DNA of 42,344 nt from Kiritimatiellia bacterium (GCA_016929905.1 JAFGHX010000293.1:1-42344); one strand, 5' to 3'. Counted from the first letter of the stretch, positions 19,304-28,691 are shown. A program made the numbers and translations. The notes: a model not told the origin generated them from the letters alone.

Positions 19304-20323
19304 ATGAAGACTGCCCAGTTCTGGCACGAGAGAGAGCCGGGAACCGTCGAGTGCGACCTGTGCCCGCACCACTGCGTGATCGCCGAAGGCGGGGCCGGGC
19401 GGTGTCGGGTGCGCGGCGTGCGCGACGGGAAACTGGCCGCCCTCGGTTACGGGTTGCTGTCCGCCGTTCACCTGGACCCGATAGAGAAGAAGCCCCTCTA
19501 TCATTTTCTGCCGGGCCGCCCCATTCTCAGCATCGGCGGCTGGGGCTGCAACCTGGCCTGTGCGTTCTGCCAGAACTGGAGCATTTCACAGCAGGGCGTC
19601 GCGGACTCGCGCCGGTACACGCCAGAAGAAGTCGCCGAGGCGAGCGGCCGAGGCGGGTCCGTCGGCGTCGCCTACACCTACAACGAACCGCTGATCGCCT
19701 ACGAATTTGTGAGGGCCTGCGCGCAGCGCGTCCGAGCGGCGGGCGCGGTGAACGTCCTGGTCACCAACGGCCACATCGAGCCTGAGCCCGCTACCCAGCT
19801 GTTGGGGTTGATCGACGCGCTGAATATCGACGTCAAGAGCATGGAAGCGGACTTCTATGCGACCCACTGCCGCGGCAGGCTGGAGCCGGTCCTGCGGTTC
19901 GCCAAACAGGCCCGAGCCGCAGGCTGTCACGTGGAAATCACGAATTTGGTCATTCCGGGCTTGAACGACAAGGACGGCCAGATCGAAGCGCTGGCACGCT
20001 GGGTGAGGGAGACGCTCGGGCCGGACACGCCGCTGCACCTCAGTGCCTACCGGCCGGAATACAAGATGAACATCCGCGCCACGCCGCCGGAGATGCTGTG
20101 CGAGGCTCTTGAGCGCTGCACGCAACACCTGTCCTACGTGTACCTCGGCAACGTATGGACGGCCGACGGCCAGAACACCCACTGTCCGCACTGCGGCAGC
20201 ACGCTCGTGCGGCGGCAGGGCTATTCGACGCGTGTGTCGGGAATCACCGCCGGCGCCTGCTCCCAATGCGGGCGAAAGGCGGATTTGGTGCTGAACGCTT
20301 CCGCCGTAAACCGCGAAGGATGA
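19304..20323 (+). CDS. amrS: AmmeMemoRadiSam system radical SAM enzyme
   Basis: 339 residues. N-terminal cysteines C17, C20, C24 and C34, then the radical SAM motif GCNLACAFC (C82, C86, C89), and a C-terminal zinc ribbon (HCPHCG ... ACSQCG). The N-terminal 'VECDLCPHHCVI' block and overall length match the AmrS/PflA-like group linked to AMMECR1 and Memo proteins. The partner genes AMMECR1 and Memo are not in the window, so the name rests on this protein alone. The family's reaction is, to my knowledge, not established. Start ATG with GGGGGGAAG upstream. It diverges from nifU, which could supply its cluster. Confidence 0.85.
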   Translation: MKTAQFWHEREPGTVECDLCPHHCVIAEGGAGRCRVRGVRDGKLAALGYGLLSAVHLDPIEKKPLYHFLPGRPILSIGGWGCNLACAFCQNWSISQQGVADSRRYTPEEVAEASGRGGSVGVAYTYNEPLIAYEFVRACAQRVRAAGAVNVLVTNGHIEPEPATQLLGLIDALNIDVKSMEADFYATHCRGRLEPVLRFAKQARAAGCHVEITNLVIPGLNDKDGQIEALARWVRETLGPDTPLHLSAYRPEYKMNIRATPPEMLCEALERCTQHLSYVYLGNVWTADGQNTHCPHCGSTLVRRQGYSTRVSGITAGACSQCGRKADLVLNASAVNREG

Positions 20324-20342
20324 CGATGCGGCGTGCGTTCGC

Positions 20343-22661
20343 TCAGGGCGCGGCGGGCGCGGCCGGCGGCTCCGTCCCGCCTTGCGCCGGGGGAGCGGGT
20401 TCGGCCGGCGGCGTTGGCGGCTCGTTCGCCGCCGGCGGCGGCGGCGCTTCGGTTTCGGCCGCCGGGGTATCCGTCCCGGCCTCCGGCTTCTCCGGCGCCA
20501 GCGGCTCGGCTTCTTCCGGCAGCGGCTCCTCGCCTTCCTCCGGCGCCAGTGCCGGTTCGCTTCCCTTGATCTCGGCCTGCCGGATCAGGTAGTCCTGCCA
20601 GTCGCCAAACACGAGCTGCTCCCGCTTCCATGTTGTCTGCTGCACGACCTGCTGCATCAGGGCCTGGGGCGGCGCCTCCATCGGGGTCCGCTTGGCGACG
20701 AATGCGATCAGCGCCTCCCCGGTCCCGGCCCAGAGCACGTCGCTGACCTCCCCGTCGTTCACGTGGAGAAGCCCCTCGATCAGCACGGTGTCGTAGGGGC
20801 TGTCTTCCGGGCCCTGGTACAGAACCCACGGCTTGGTGGCGGTCATGCTGAGATCGAACGGCTTCACCGCTTCGGCGAACGACTTGCCCTCGGCCATGGC
20901 CTGGGAGACCGCGGCGTGGATCTCCTGCACCTTCTTCTTGAATGCCTCCTGCGCGTAGTATTCCGTGGCGGCCCGCATCACGTCCTCGCGCAGCTCCTCG
21001 AATTCGGGAACGCGGCTTTTCTGCTTGTCAAGGATCCCGATGACGTAGGCGGCCTCTTCGCCGGTGAGCGGGTCGCTGAAGTACATGTTCTTGTCGCCCG
21101 GCTCCAGTTGAAAGGCGGCCTTGTTGAACGAGAGCGCGAGGTCCAGGTTGGTGAGCGGCTCGGAAACGGCGAAGTAGTCCGTCGTCACCACGGTGATGCT
21201 CTTCTGGGCGGCCAACTCTTCCAGCCCGGGCGCCTCGCCGTTCGCGTCGGGGGCCAGCGCGACGACGAACTCCACGGCCGCTTCGATGGCGGCATCCTTG
21301 CGGCCCTTACGCACGAGAATCTGCTTGATCTCGTCCTGGACTTCGGCAAGCGGCCGGACGTCTGCCGTCTCATTCGTATAGGTTTCGGCCAGGACGTCTT
21401 CGTTCGTGTCCAGCTTGGCGAGAAACTCTTCGATGGCGGCGTCCGCGTTTGTCGCAGTGTCCACCGTGACCGGAGAGGATTCGGGAACGGTTGCCGGCTC
21501 GGCGTCCGGATTGAGGACAACGGCCTGCTCTTCGGCGCGTCCGGCGGGATGGGGCGCCTCGGCCTTGTCGCCCGCCGCATGCTCGCCCGGCGCATCGGCG
21601 GCCGGGGCTGCGGCAGCCGGCGGCTTCGCGGGAGGCACGGCAGCCGGCTCGGCAGCCGGCGCATCCGGGGATGGCGGCGGCACCTGGCCGGTTTCCGGCA
21701 CCGGCTGGTCCGCCGGGCCGGGGGCCGGTTCCATCGCCGGCCCGGTCTTGTTCTCGGCCGGGCCGGGCGCAGGTGTTTCAGGGGCTGGTGCGGCGGTCGG
21801 CTCGGCATCGGATTCTGCGTCGGGCAACTCGTTGGTGATGGCGAAGTCGTCGAGGTGGTTGTTGTAGTAGGCTTCAATGTCCGCTGCGTCGGGTTCGTAT
21901 TCCGGCTTGGCGTCGGCGTAGGGGAACGCTACGTAGCGGACTTTGACCTTTTCCGGGATGGTGAACCGCTCGCTGTGCTCCGCGTAGTAGGCCCTGGCCT
22001 TCTCCTCGGTCACCACGACGTCCTGCGTGTAGTTCGCCATCTGCATGACGACGTAGTCCACGGTCAGTTCCGACGCGTACTGGCGGACCAGCTCCTGCCG
22101 TTCGGAGGGTGGAATCCACACGGCCGTCGCGCCGATCAGGTTACGCAGCTTGAGCATCAGGAGGCGCTGCCGGACGTATTCCTCGTACTCGCTCACGGAG
22201 ATCCGGCCCAGATTGAGCGCGCGTGCCATGTAATCCAGCACGAGCCGGTACTTGCCCTTGTGGAACCGGCCCGCTTCCTGAAAGCCCGGATCGTTCTGCA
22301 CGTTGCGCGCGACTTCCTCTTCCGTGGCGATGACGCCCAGCTCCTGCGCGGCGCTGAACGCGGCCAGCCGCTTCCAGGCCTGCTCGCTGACGCGCTGCTG
22401 CTCCTCTTCGGTCTCGGGGACATCCGTCAGCCCAAGCTGGGCGCGCAGCATTCTGAACTCCATTCGCGCGTAATCGCGTGCCGTACGATACTCCTCCGTC
22501 GAAATGGGCCGGCCTCGCACCGTGCCAGCGGTCTCCGCCGGCCGGTCCTCGTCGTCCGTGCCGCGCGTGCCCCACACGACGAACGCCAGCACGATCATGA
22601 TCAGGATCGCCGCCCACAGAATGCGGCTCTTGATCAGTCTGTTGAAACGGGTGATGAACAT
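20343..22661 (-). CDS. PpiD/SurA-like membrane-anchored periplasmic chaperone
   Basis: 772 residues. One N-terminal membrane helix at about 14-31 with the short basic start typical of PpiD, followed by a SurA N-terminal-like helical region (about 40-240, with TVRGRPISTEEYRTAR). From about 278 to 400 there is a Pro/Ala/Glu-rich low-complexity insert. A C-terminal helical part (about 400-700) resembles the rest of PpiD, and another Pro/Ala/Glu tail ends the protein. No clear parvulin (PPIC) active-site motif was seen, so it may be a chaperone without isomerase activity. Such proteins help outer-membrane or secreted proteins fold. The linker could cross the peptidoglycan layer, which is inference. 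Convergent with amrS, 19 bases apart. Confidence 0.82.
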   Translation of the reverse strand: MFITRFNRLIKSRILWAAILIMIVLAFVVWGTRGTDDEDRPAETAGTVRGRPISTEEYRTARDYARMEFRMLRAQLGLTDVPETEEEQQRVSEQAWKRLAAFSAAQELGVIATEEEVARNVQNDPGFQEAGRFHKGKYRLVLDYMARALNLGRISVSEYEEYVRQRLLMLKLRNLIGATAVWIPPSERQELVRQYASELTVDYVVMQMANYTQDVVVTEEKARAYYAEHSERFTIPEKVKVRYVAFPYADAKPEYEPDAADIEAYYNNHLDDFAITNELPDAESDAEPTAAPAPETPAPGPAENKTGPAMEPAPGPADQPVPETGQVPPPSPDAPAAEPAAVPPAKPPAAAAPAADAPGEHAAGDKAEAPHPAGRAEEQAVVLNPDAEPATVPESSPVTVDTATNADAAIEEFLAKLDTNEDVLAETYTNETADVRPLAEVQDEIKQILVRKGRKDAAIEAAVEFVVALAPDANGEAPGLEELAAQKSITVVTTDYFAVSEPLTNLDLALSFNKAAFQLEPGDKNMYFSDPLTGEEAAYVIGILDKQKSRVPEFEELREDVMRAATEYYAQEAFKKKVQEIHAAVSQAMAEGKSFAEAVKPFDLSMTATKPWVLYQGPEDSPYDTVLIEGLLHVNDGEVSDVLWAGTGEALIAFVAKRTPMEAPPQALMQQVVQQTTWKREQLVFGDWQDYLIRQAEIKGSEPALAPEEGEEPLPEEAEPLAPEKPEAGTDTPAAETEAPPPPAANEPPTPPAEPAPPAQGGTEPPAAPAAP

Positions 22662-22699
22662 GATCCTGCGCCCCTCTTTTCCTTTTGTAGTGGGTCCCT

Positions 22700-22728
22700 A
22701 CGATATATCGGCGGCCCCCGCGGGTCAA
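22700..22728 (-). promoter_or_regulatory. Sigma-70-type promoter for the PpiD-like gene
   Basis: Minus-strand TTGACC (22723-22728), 17-base spacer, TATCGT (22700-22705). Leader to the ATG about 30 bases. Confidence 0.5.
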
Positions 22729-22765
22729 CAAGGAATTGTCCCGCCCGCCGCCGGGGTTTTGAATA

Positions 22766-22795
22766 TTGACAACGGCGGGCACGGGCCAATATAGT
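22766..22795 (+). promoter_or_regulatory. Sigma-70-type promoter for the fmdB-like gene
   Basis: TTGACA (22766-22771), 18-base spacer, TATAGT (22790-22795): the best sigma-70 match in the window. It predicts a leader of about 180 bases (22802-22980) before the FmdB-like gene; nothing recognisable was seen in that leader. Confidence 0.55.
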
Positions 22796-22980
22796 CAGCG
22801 GAAACCTCTGGACACGCACGGGGACGCTGGGCAAACACCGGGCACTTGTCGCCGAACACCGAACATCCGGCAAGTCCCGCATTTCAGCGTTTGTTGTTCC
22901 GGGTTCGACGGCCGGGTGAGCTCTGGAAAGGGCGAAGGGGGGTCGTGGGCTGGTACGGGGGTTCCCCGGGGGCAGGGCGT

Positions 22981-23286
22981 ATGCCGACCTACGAATACGA
23001 ATGCCAGAAATGCCGGTGGCATTTCGAGAAGTTTCAGAGCATGACGGCGGAGCCGGTCAAGCGTTGTCCGAAATGCCGGGGGAAAGTCAAGCGCCTGATC
23101 GGCACCGGGGCCGGCATCATCTTCAAGGGTTCGGGTTTCTACGAGACCGACTATCGGAGCGAAAGCTACAAGAAAGCGGCAAAGGAAGAGAGCGGCAAGA
23201 GCGTGGCCGAAACCGGCAAGAGCAACGAAAAGAAGGACAAGAAGAAAGAGACGACGCCGGATAAGAAAGCGGCCGGTGTGTGCTAG
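22981..23286 (+). CDS. FmdB family zinc-ribbon protein
   Basis: 101 residues. Start at the ATG at 22981 because the family always begins MPTYEYEC; the open frame upstream to 22846 is leader. Zinc ribbon with C8, C11, C29 and C32, then GxGFYxTDYRS as usual for the family. The last 40 residues are a Lys/Glu-rich tail (KDKKKETTPDKKA). FmdB was named as a putative regulator of formamidase; the general role of the family is unproven. Confidence 0.9.
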   Translation: MPTYEYECQKCRWHFEKFQSMTAEPVKRCPKCRGKVKRLIGTGAGIIFKGSGFYETDYRSESYKKAAKEESGKSVAETGKSNEKKDKKKETTPDKKAAGVC

Positions 23287-23424
23287 CCCCTCCGTTTCAG
23301 GCGTCCGTGTGAGGTATCCGGGCCGGCCGGGCCGGTTCCCCGGCTCCGTCGCGCCGCCCCGGCCCCGATGAGTCGATCAGGCTTTTTGGAACAACACAAA
23401 CCGCGGAAAGGATTGGGCGAAAAT

Positions 23425-24021
23425 ATGGCCAGATCAGGAAGTTTTCTCCGGAAAATCATTCACATAGCCGTCGACGTCTGTCTGGTGGCGGCGATTATTA
23501 TGATTCTCTGGTCGGTCGGCCCGACGGCTTCGCCGGGGTCGGACCAGGACGCCGAGCGGCTCACGCAGGCCTTCGACACGCTGGAGGCGCGAATCCAGGA
23601 CGGGCAGCCGTTCCAGACGCCGATCGAGGAGCGCGAGATCAACGCGTACCTGGCGCTGAAGGTGAAACGTTCCCAGGACGCCGCGGCGGGGCAGCGTCTG
23701 CGGGTGGACATCGACTCGCTGACGTTCTCGATCCGGGAACGGGATTTCGTGCTGCTCATGGTCACCGAGTGGCTTTGGGGCAGTGCGGGCAAACGGATCA
23801 GTTGCGAGATTACCGGTGTGCCCAGGGTGGTCGCCGGGGAATTGCAGATCGATATTACCGGGGCCAGGTTGGGCCATCTGCCCCTGCCGGGGCCAGGCGC
23901 AACCTGGCTCGCAGACAAGGTGGCCACGATCTTCTCCCACAGCCAGCGGGAACGCGACATTCTTCGGAGGCTCAGCCTGATCGAATTGAGGGAGAAGCAA
24001 GCCACGGTCGGCGTCAATTGA
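23425..24021 (+). CDS. Membrane-anchored protein of unknown function
   Basis: 198 residues from the ATG at 23425, which has GGAAAGGA upstream; an in-frame ATG at 23368 is possible. One membrane helix at about 10-30, then an extracytoplasmic domain with DIDSLTFSIRERDF and an 'GELQIDITGARLGHLPLPG' strand-rich part that recalls lipid-binding YpmS/LmeA-like folds (weak). Its stop overlaps the next gene's TTG start (TTGA), tying it to the glycosyltransferase operon. Function not recognised. Confidence 0.72.
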   Translation: MARSGSFLRKIIHIAVDVCLVAAIIMILWSVGPTASPGSDQDAERLTQAFDTLEARIQDGQPFQTPIEEREINAYLALKVKRSQDAAAGQRLRVDIDSLTFSIRERDFVLLMVTEWLWGSAGKRISCEITGVPRVVAGELQIDITGARLGHLPLPGPGATWLADKVATIFSHSQRERDILRRLSLIELREKQATVGVN

Positions 24022-25583
24022 CTTTGCGAACGTTGCTCAAATACTGGCGTTGGCTGATACTCGGCCTGGTCGTGGTTCTGTTCATCGGGTTGCGCGCGCG
24101 CTGGGTCGGGCATCTCGTCGTGTGGGACGAAGCCATGAACCTGTGTTCGACCCGCGCCTTTGCCGTCCGTGGCCATGACCCCTATTCCAACTGGTTCTGG
24201 CGGCATCCGCCGCTGGCTTCGCTGATGTGGCTGTTGGGCGGTCCCCTGCGGGAAGGATTCGCGGAACGCGTGGAATGGTTGCTCGTGTTGACCGGCGTCG
24301 CCAACCTCGTGCTGCTTTTCCTGGTGAACGCCCGCGTCTACGGCGCCACCGTAGCCTGCTGGTCCGTCTTCTTTCTGGCCGTCATGCCCGGGGCTGTCTT
24401 CTTCGATGTGTGGGTTAAGCGCGACGCGGTCGCGACAGGCTTCGGACTGCTTGCCATCCTGCTGTTTCTGAATCGACGCGCTCTGTTTTGCGGCGTGGCT
24501 CTGGGGCTCGCCTTCCTGGCCAAAGAGACGGCGTTGTTCTATTGCCCGGTCATCTTCCTGCTCTGGCTTGTGCGCAGCCGTGCGCAACGCCGGGTTCGCG
24601 AGATCGTGGTCGTGGCGGGCGTGGCCGTGCTGCTCTCGGGGTGGTGGTACGCGATTTTCAGTACGACTGTGGGGTACTATGTGGCCTTCGTGCAGGGGTC
24701 CCGTGCCATACTGGACGGAGTCTGGGTGCGCCCTTGGCACTATTACTTCCGTTGCCGAATGTTGCCGGATATCGGCGCGTTTGGGCTGTTCGTCAGCGCG
24801 TTCGGCGTGGCCGCAATCGCGGGATGGGCCGGGCTTTCGAGGCGCCGGTCGCACGCGCCGCCGACTGAGCCGCGGCCGGACATGCCCGGGGCCCTGTGGC
24901 CGTTGTTCTTTGCGCTGCCCTGCTACATCGTGCTGACGGCGTCCAAGGGCAAAGTGCCCTGGATGAACATGTGCGGCTTTCCCGCCTTCGCGACGCTGCA
25001 GGCCGCCGGGGTGGTCGGCGTCTACCGCAACTACTGCTGGCTTCTGCGGCAGGCGGACACACGCCGGCAGCTCCGGCCGCTGCTGTGTCGCACCGTGCCT
25101 GGCGGCGTCGCCGCCCTGATCATCGCCGGCACGTTGCTGCCCGCATACGCACGCTGCGATTACGAAGCCGTCCTGCGCAGGGCAGATCCGTCCGCTGTGT
25201 GGGGGGCGAACGCCTCCCGGGAAGCGGCGGCGGCGCTCAACGGTCTGGTCCGGGAAGGAGAACGCACGCTTATCACATCCTTTTTCTTCTGGCGCGGCTC
25301 CCATATTCCGAAGTATCCGGACCCGATTTTTGCCTACTACCTGAAGGATATGCCGCTCGTCATTCGTTCCTACGACACTCCTTATGAGAGCCTGGTAGCG
25401 GACATCCGGACGCACCGCCTCGACTGGGCCATGCTCTCGCCCGTGCCGGGGGGCGGCGAGAAGGAAGTCGTTCACCGCTTTATCGATGTGTTCGGACTCC
25501 GTCCGTTAGTTCTGACAGGGGCATGTGTGTTTCGCACGAAGAGCATATACGAACAGTCCATGACCGGTGACGACGCCAAATGA
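24018..25583 (+). CDS. GT-C glycosyltransferase, GT39/ArnT-like membrane protein
   Basis: 521 residues with about ten to twelve membrane helices. The first periplasmic loop has WDEAMN (about 36-41), the acidic motif of the GT39/PMT group, followed by DPYSNWFWRHPPL, as usual in ArnT- and PMT-like enzymes that use polyprenyl-phosphate sugars on the outer face of the membrane. The only fitting start is TTG at 24018, coupled with the previous stop; no good Shine-Dalgarno is near, so the exact start is uncertain. Its stop overlaps the flippase start by four bases (ATGA). Confidence 0.85.
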   Translation: MTLRTLLKYWRWLILGLVVVLFIGLRARWVGHLVVWDEAMNLCSTRAFAVRGHDPYSNWFWRHPPLASLMWLLGGPLREGFAERVEWLLVLTGVANLVLLFLVNARVYGATVACWSVFFLAVMPGAVFFDVWVKRDAVATGFGLLAILLFLNRRALFCGVALGLAFLAKETALFYCPVIFLLWLVRSRAQRRVREIVVVAGVAVLLSGWWYAIFSTTVGYYVAFVQGSRAILDGVWVRPWHYYFRCRMLPDIGAFGLFVSAFGVAAIAGWAGLSRRRSHAPPTEPRPDMPGALWPLFFALPCYIVLTASKGKVPWMNMCGFPAFATLQAAGVVGVYRNYCWLLRQADTRRQLRPLLCRTVPGGVAALIIAGTLLPAYARCDYEAVLRRADPSAVWGANASREAAAALNGLVREGERTLITSFFFWRGSHIPKYPDPIFAYYLKDMPLVIRSYDTPYESLVADIRTHRLDWAMLSPVPGGGEKEVVHRFIDVFGLRPLVLTGACVFRTKSIYEQSMTGDDAK

Positions 25584-26782
25584 AGCGCTTCGGATTCCTG
25601 CAAGACGTCGGGCTTTTCGCTCTTGGACACGCCTTTGCGGGGCTTGTCATGGTGTTGTACGTTTTTACGGCGGCACGCCTGCTCGGCCCGGCGGAGTTCG
25701 GCCTGTTCCAGTCTGTGATGGGGGCTTTTGGCATTCTGATTGCGGCGGGCTCGCCCTTGAACATTGCGGCCGTTCACAGTGTCGCCAGCGCGCCCGACGC
25801 GGGAAAACCCGCCGTGCTGGGCGGGTTGCTCCGGGTCGGGCTCGGGGTGGGGGCCGCACTCGCCTGCTGCGTGTGGCTCTGCCGTCCGCTCCTGGCCGGC
25901 CTCACACGCAGCCGTCTGGTTCTGCCTCTGCTGCCGCTGAGCGCTCTCGTGGTGGCGGCCCCCCTTCTCACGACATTCTATGGGGCCATTCAGGGCCGGA
26001 ACCGCTATGGCCTGTTCATGCTTCTGAAGACGGGCGAGTCTCTGCTCGTGTTGGTCTTCGGCACGCTGCTCATTCTGGGCGAGCGACGTGCCGGCAGCGC
26101 GGTAGGCGGATACGCCTGCGCCATGTGGGTGGCGCTTCTCTTCTTTCTGACCCGGCGGAATCTCTACTCGGTTCGGCATGCGACATTCTGCAGGAACCGG
26201 GAGGAATTTCGCGCGTTGTTGCGCCCTTTGGCCGTGTTGGCTTTCTTGTTGCTGACCAACAACTATCCTATGATTGTGGCCCGTTCGCGCCTTCCTGCCG
26301 ACACGGCCGGCCTGTTCGCCGCCCTGTTTGCCTTGCGCAACTTGGTGCTCCCTTTTGCCTTTGCCGTTGCCGTGCCTCTCTATTCCAGAACGGTCTCGGG
26401 TTCCGCCGAAGCGCATGTGTTTCGTAAGGCGCTGATTGTCACCAGCGGTGTGGCCGTCGGGTTCATGGCGACCGCCCACCTGTGCCCTCTCCCGTTTTTC
26501 AGGCTTGTCCTGGGGCCGCCGTACCTTCCGGCCGCGGGGTATATGGGCTTCTACGGTATCGGCCTTCTGCTCAGCATGCTCTGCATGGTGATCCTGTTTC
26601 GCTGGGCGGCCTCATCGCTGGCGCTGTCCGTGTTCATCGTTCCGGTCCTGGTCGTGCTCGGCATGGCGTTCCTGCCACGGCTCAGCATCGAGAAGATTAT
26701 TTTCACGCAGATCTGCGCGCTGCTCCTTTGCATGTGCGGCGCCAGCGCATGGAAGCTCGTCGAGACGATGCGCCGGCGCTAG
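25580..26782 (+). CDS. Polysaccharide flippase (Wzx/MOP superfamily)
   Basis: 400 residues, about twelve membrane helices, starting MKRFGFLQDVGLFALGHAFAGLVMVLYVFTAARLLGPAEFGLFQ split across the first two helices, the typical start of the oligosaccharide flippase family ('A..LGP.EFG.F'). It is shorter than usual Wzx proteins (about 420-500), so one pair of helices may be missing. Expected role: moving undecaprenyl-linked oligosaccharide across the inner membrane. Four-base overlap with the GT39-like gene. Confidence 0.85.
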   Translation: MKRFGFLQDVGLFALGHAFAGLVMVLYVFTAARLLGPAEFGLFQSVMGAFGILIAAGSPLNIAAVHSVASAPDAGKPAVLGGLLRVGLGVGAALACCVWLCRPLLAGLTRSRLVLPLLPLSALVVAAPLLTTFYGAIQGRNRYGLFMLLKTGESLLVLVFGTLLILGERRAGSAVGGYACAMWVALLFFLTRRNLYSVRHATFCRNREEFRALLRPLAVLAFLLLTNNYPMIVARSRLPADTAGLFAALFALRNLVLPFAFAVAVPLYSRTVSGSAEAHVFRKALIVTSGVAVGFMATAHLCPLPFFRLVLGPPYLPAAGYMGFYGIGLLLSMLCMVILFRWAASSLALSVFIVPVLVVLGMAFLPRLSIEKIIFTQICALLLCMCGASAWKLVETMRRR

Positions 26783-26796
26783 GCGAGTGATAGGGC

Positions 26797-26826
26797 TTGT
26801 CCGTCTGAGGGGCCGCAGGCTATGAT
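26797..26826 (+). promoter_or_regulatory. Sigma-70-type promoter for the sulfotransferase
   Basis: TTGTCC (26797-26802), 18-base spacer, TATGAT (26821-26826); the start site is predicted near 26833, 45 bases before the ATG. Confidence 0.48.
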
Positions 26827-26877
26827 GAACGAACGCGGGGCCGCATGACGGAAGGCGGGCGGGCAAGGAGCGTTTCG

Positions 26878-27834
26878 ATGACACTCCCGAATTTCTTGCT
26901 GGTAGGCGCGCCAAAATCCGGTTCGACCTCCCTGTACGAACATCTGGCTTCGCACCCCGACGTCTACATGTGTCCGATCAAGGAACCGTGCTTCTTCAAC
27001 GACGGCATGCCGGAAATCGCCCGGACGGTGAGTGAATACGAGGCCCTTTTTGCCGGGCGAAGGAACGAGAGGGCGGTGGGCGAGGCCTCGACTTCGTATC
27101 TGGCGGATCCGGCGGCCGCCGAGCGCATCAAGAAGTGCCTGCCCGAGGCGAAGATCGTTGCGCTGCTCAGGAATCCGGCCGACAGGGCCTACTCGACATG
27201 GACGAACATGTTCTACACGCTGGGGTTTGAGAAGCTCTCATTCGAAGAGGCGCTTCGCGAAGAGGAAAACCGCATACGGACCCTGGATCTTCCCGCGGAC
27301 ATACCGTTCTACTACGGGCATTTCTTCTATTTTCAGATCGGTTTGTACGCGCGCCACCTGAAGCGCTATCTCGATTTGTTCGGCCGCGCACGCGTCAGCG
27401 TGCACATCTTTGAGGAGTTCGTTAAGGCCCCGGCCGCCACGTGCCGGGCCCTCTTTTCCTTCCTGGATGTGGACGATTCCTTCCTGCCGGATTTCCAGAA
27501 ACACAACCCGGCGGCTGTTTCCCGCAGCTCCGGGCTTCACCGCCGGCTTCTACGCCCGTCGCCGGTGCTCATGAAGGCGTACAACCGCCTGCCGATGTGG
27601 GTGAAACTGCCGGTCTACAAGGCGTTCCGGGCGTTGTACTGGGCCAACCTCAAACCGCAACCCCGCCCGCCGGTGGACGCGGGGATCCGGGCCGAATTGT
27701 TGGAGCGGTATCGGAGTGACATCGCCGAGCTCGAAGAGCTGCTGGGACGCGACCTTTCCGTTTGGCGCGCGCCGAAAGACACTAGAGGAAACGGTAAAGA
27801 AGGCACAGGGCCCGATAGTGCCAGTAGTGCATGA
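26878..27834 (+). CDS. PAPS-dependent sulfotransferase
   Basis: 318 residues. Start at the ATG at 26878 with AAGGAG seven bases upstream. The 5'-phosphosulfate loop APKSGSTSL (11-19) and the 3'-phosphate site LLRNPADRAYS (R98, S106) identify the sulfotransferase 1/heparan family. It moves sulfate from PAPS to a hydroxyl or amino group, most likely of a glycan given the neighbours. No signal peptide or membrane helix, so sulfation should occur in the cytoplasm before export. The last about 18 residues (from DTRGNGKEG) are encoded in the 53-base overlap with the convergent GT2 gene and do not look like the family core. Confidence 0.9.
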   Translation: MTLPNFLLVGAPKSGSTSLYEHLASHPDVYMCPIKEPCFFNDGMPEIARTVSEYEALFAGRRNERAVGEASTSYLADPAAAERIKKCLPEAKIVALLRNPADRAYSTWTNMFYTLGFEKLSFEEALREEENRIRTLDLPADIPFYYGHFFYFQIGLYARHLKRYLDLFGRARVSVHIFEEFVKAPAATCRALFSFLDVDDSFLPDFQKHNPAAVSRSSGLHRRLLRPSPVLMKAYNRLPMWVKLPVYKAFRALYWANLKPQPRPPVDAGIRAELLERYRSDIAELEELLGRDLSVWRAPKDTRGNGKEGTGPDSASSA

Positions 27835-28543
27835 AGACATCGAGGCGTTCCCGCCCTTGCGCATGCCGGCGCGCCGTCAGGTATGTTTCCCAGGCGGCCC
27901 CTCGATAGAGGGAGGCATTCTTCGATGAGGAATGCCAACGGAAATTGGCCAGAAATCTCGGGATGTAGACCGGTGGATATCGTCTGCCCAGGCGAAGCCA
28001 GTAGTCGTAGTCCATGGAATAGTACAGGTTGGTGTCGAGTCCGCCGGTCTCGGCATAGGCGGCCCGCGAGAAGAACGTCGCGGGTTGCGGAACGAAGTCC
28101 CGCCGCAACAGCCGGGCAAAAGAGTATTTCCTGCTTTGCGCCACCTTGTAGCGGGTGATGCATGCGCGGATCTCCCGGTCGTGCTCGTCGATGATGTGAC
28201 AGTTGCCGAAACACCACTTGAACGGCGCCCTGCCGTATTCCGCGGCCACGGTATCCAGCGCGCCGGGCACGTAGGTGTCGTCGGAGTTCAGCCACCCCAG
28301 CACGTCGCCTGTCGCGATTCGGAAGCCTTTGTTGATGGCGTCGCTCTGCCCGTCGTCCTTTTCCGAGAGCCAGGTGAGATGCGATTCGTGCTTGCGGATG
28401 ATTTGAACGCTGTCGTCCGTTGACAGCCCGTCGACGACGATATACTCCAGTTCGAAATCGCCCTGTTGGGCGAGCACGCTGGTGATCGTCCTCTCGATGA
28501 ACGTGCCCTGGTTGAATGACGGTGTGATGACGGAGATCTTCAT
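27782..28543 (-). CDS. Family 2 glycosyltransferase
   Basis: 253 residues. Starts MKISVITPSFNQGTFIERTI at 28543 with GAGGA upstream. GT-A fold motifs: EYIVVDGLSTDDS, then the DxD-type metal site LGWLNSDDTY, and later YSMDYDYWLRLG, the usual acceptor-side acidic motif. No membrane helix. It transfers a sugar from a nucleotide sugar with inversion; specificity unknown. Its 3' end overlaps the end of the sulfotransferase gene on the other strand by 53 bases. Confidence 0.92.
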   Translation of the reverse strand: MKISVITPSFNQGTFIERTITSVLAQQGDFELEYIVVDGLSTDDSVQIIRKHESHLTWLSEKDDGQSDAINKGFRIATGDVLGWLNSDDTYVPGALDTVAAEYGRAPFKWCFGNCHIIDEHDREIRACITRYKVAQSRKYSFARLLRRDFVPQPATFFSRAAYAETGGLDTNLYYSMDYDYWLRLGRRYPPVYIPRFLANFRWHSSSKNASLYRGAAWETYLTARRHAQGRERLDVFMHYWHYRALCLLYRFL

Positions 28544-28581
28544 GGATTCAGTCCTCGGCGTCGAGTTGACGGATGTAGACA

Positions 28582-28599
28582 CCGTGCCTCCAGGCACGG
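28582..28599. other. Hairpin in the leader of the GT2 gene
   Basis: CCGTGCCT-CC-AGGCACGG, 8-bp perfect arms, about 40 bases upstream of the GT2 start. The rest of the 28544-28796 gap shows no gene. Confidence 0.35.
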
Positions 28600-28691
28600 C
28601 ACGGTCGCCCCACGATGAGGTTTGACCAGGTCATTCACCGTCCGGCAACCGTCCGTGCGTACGTGCGGTTGGTCTGCAAGCCATGCCCAGA

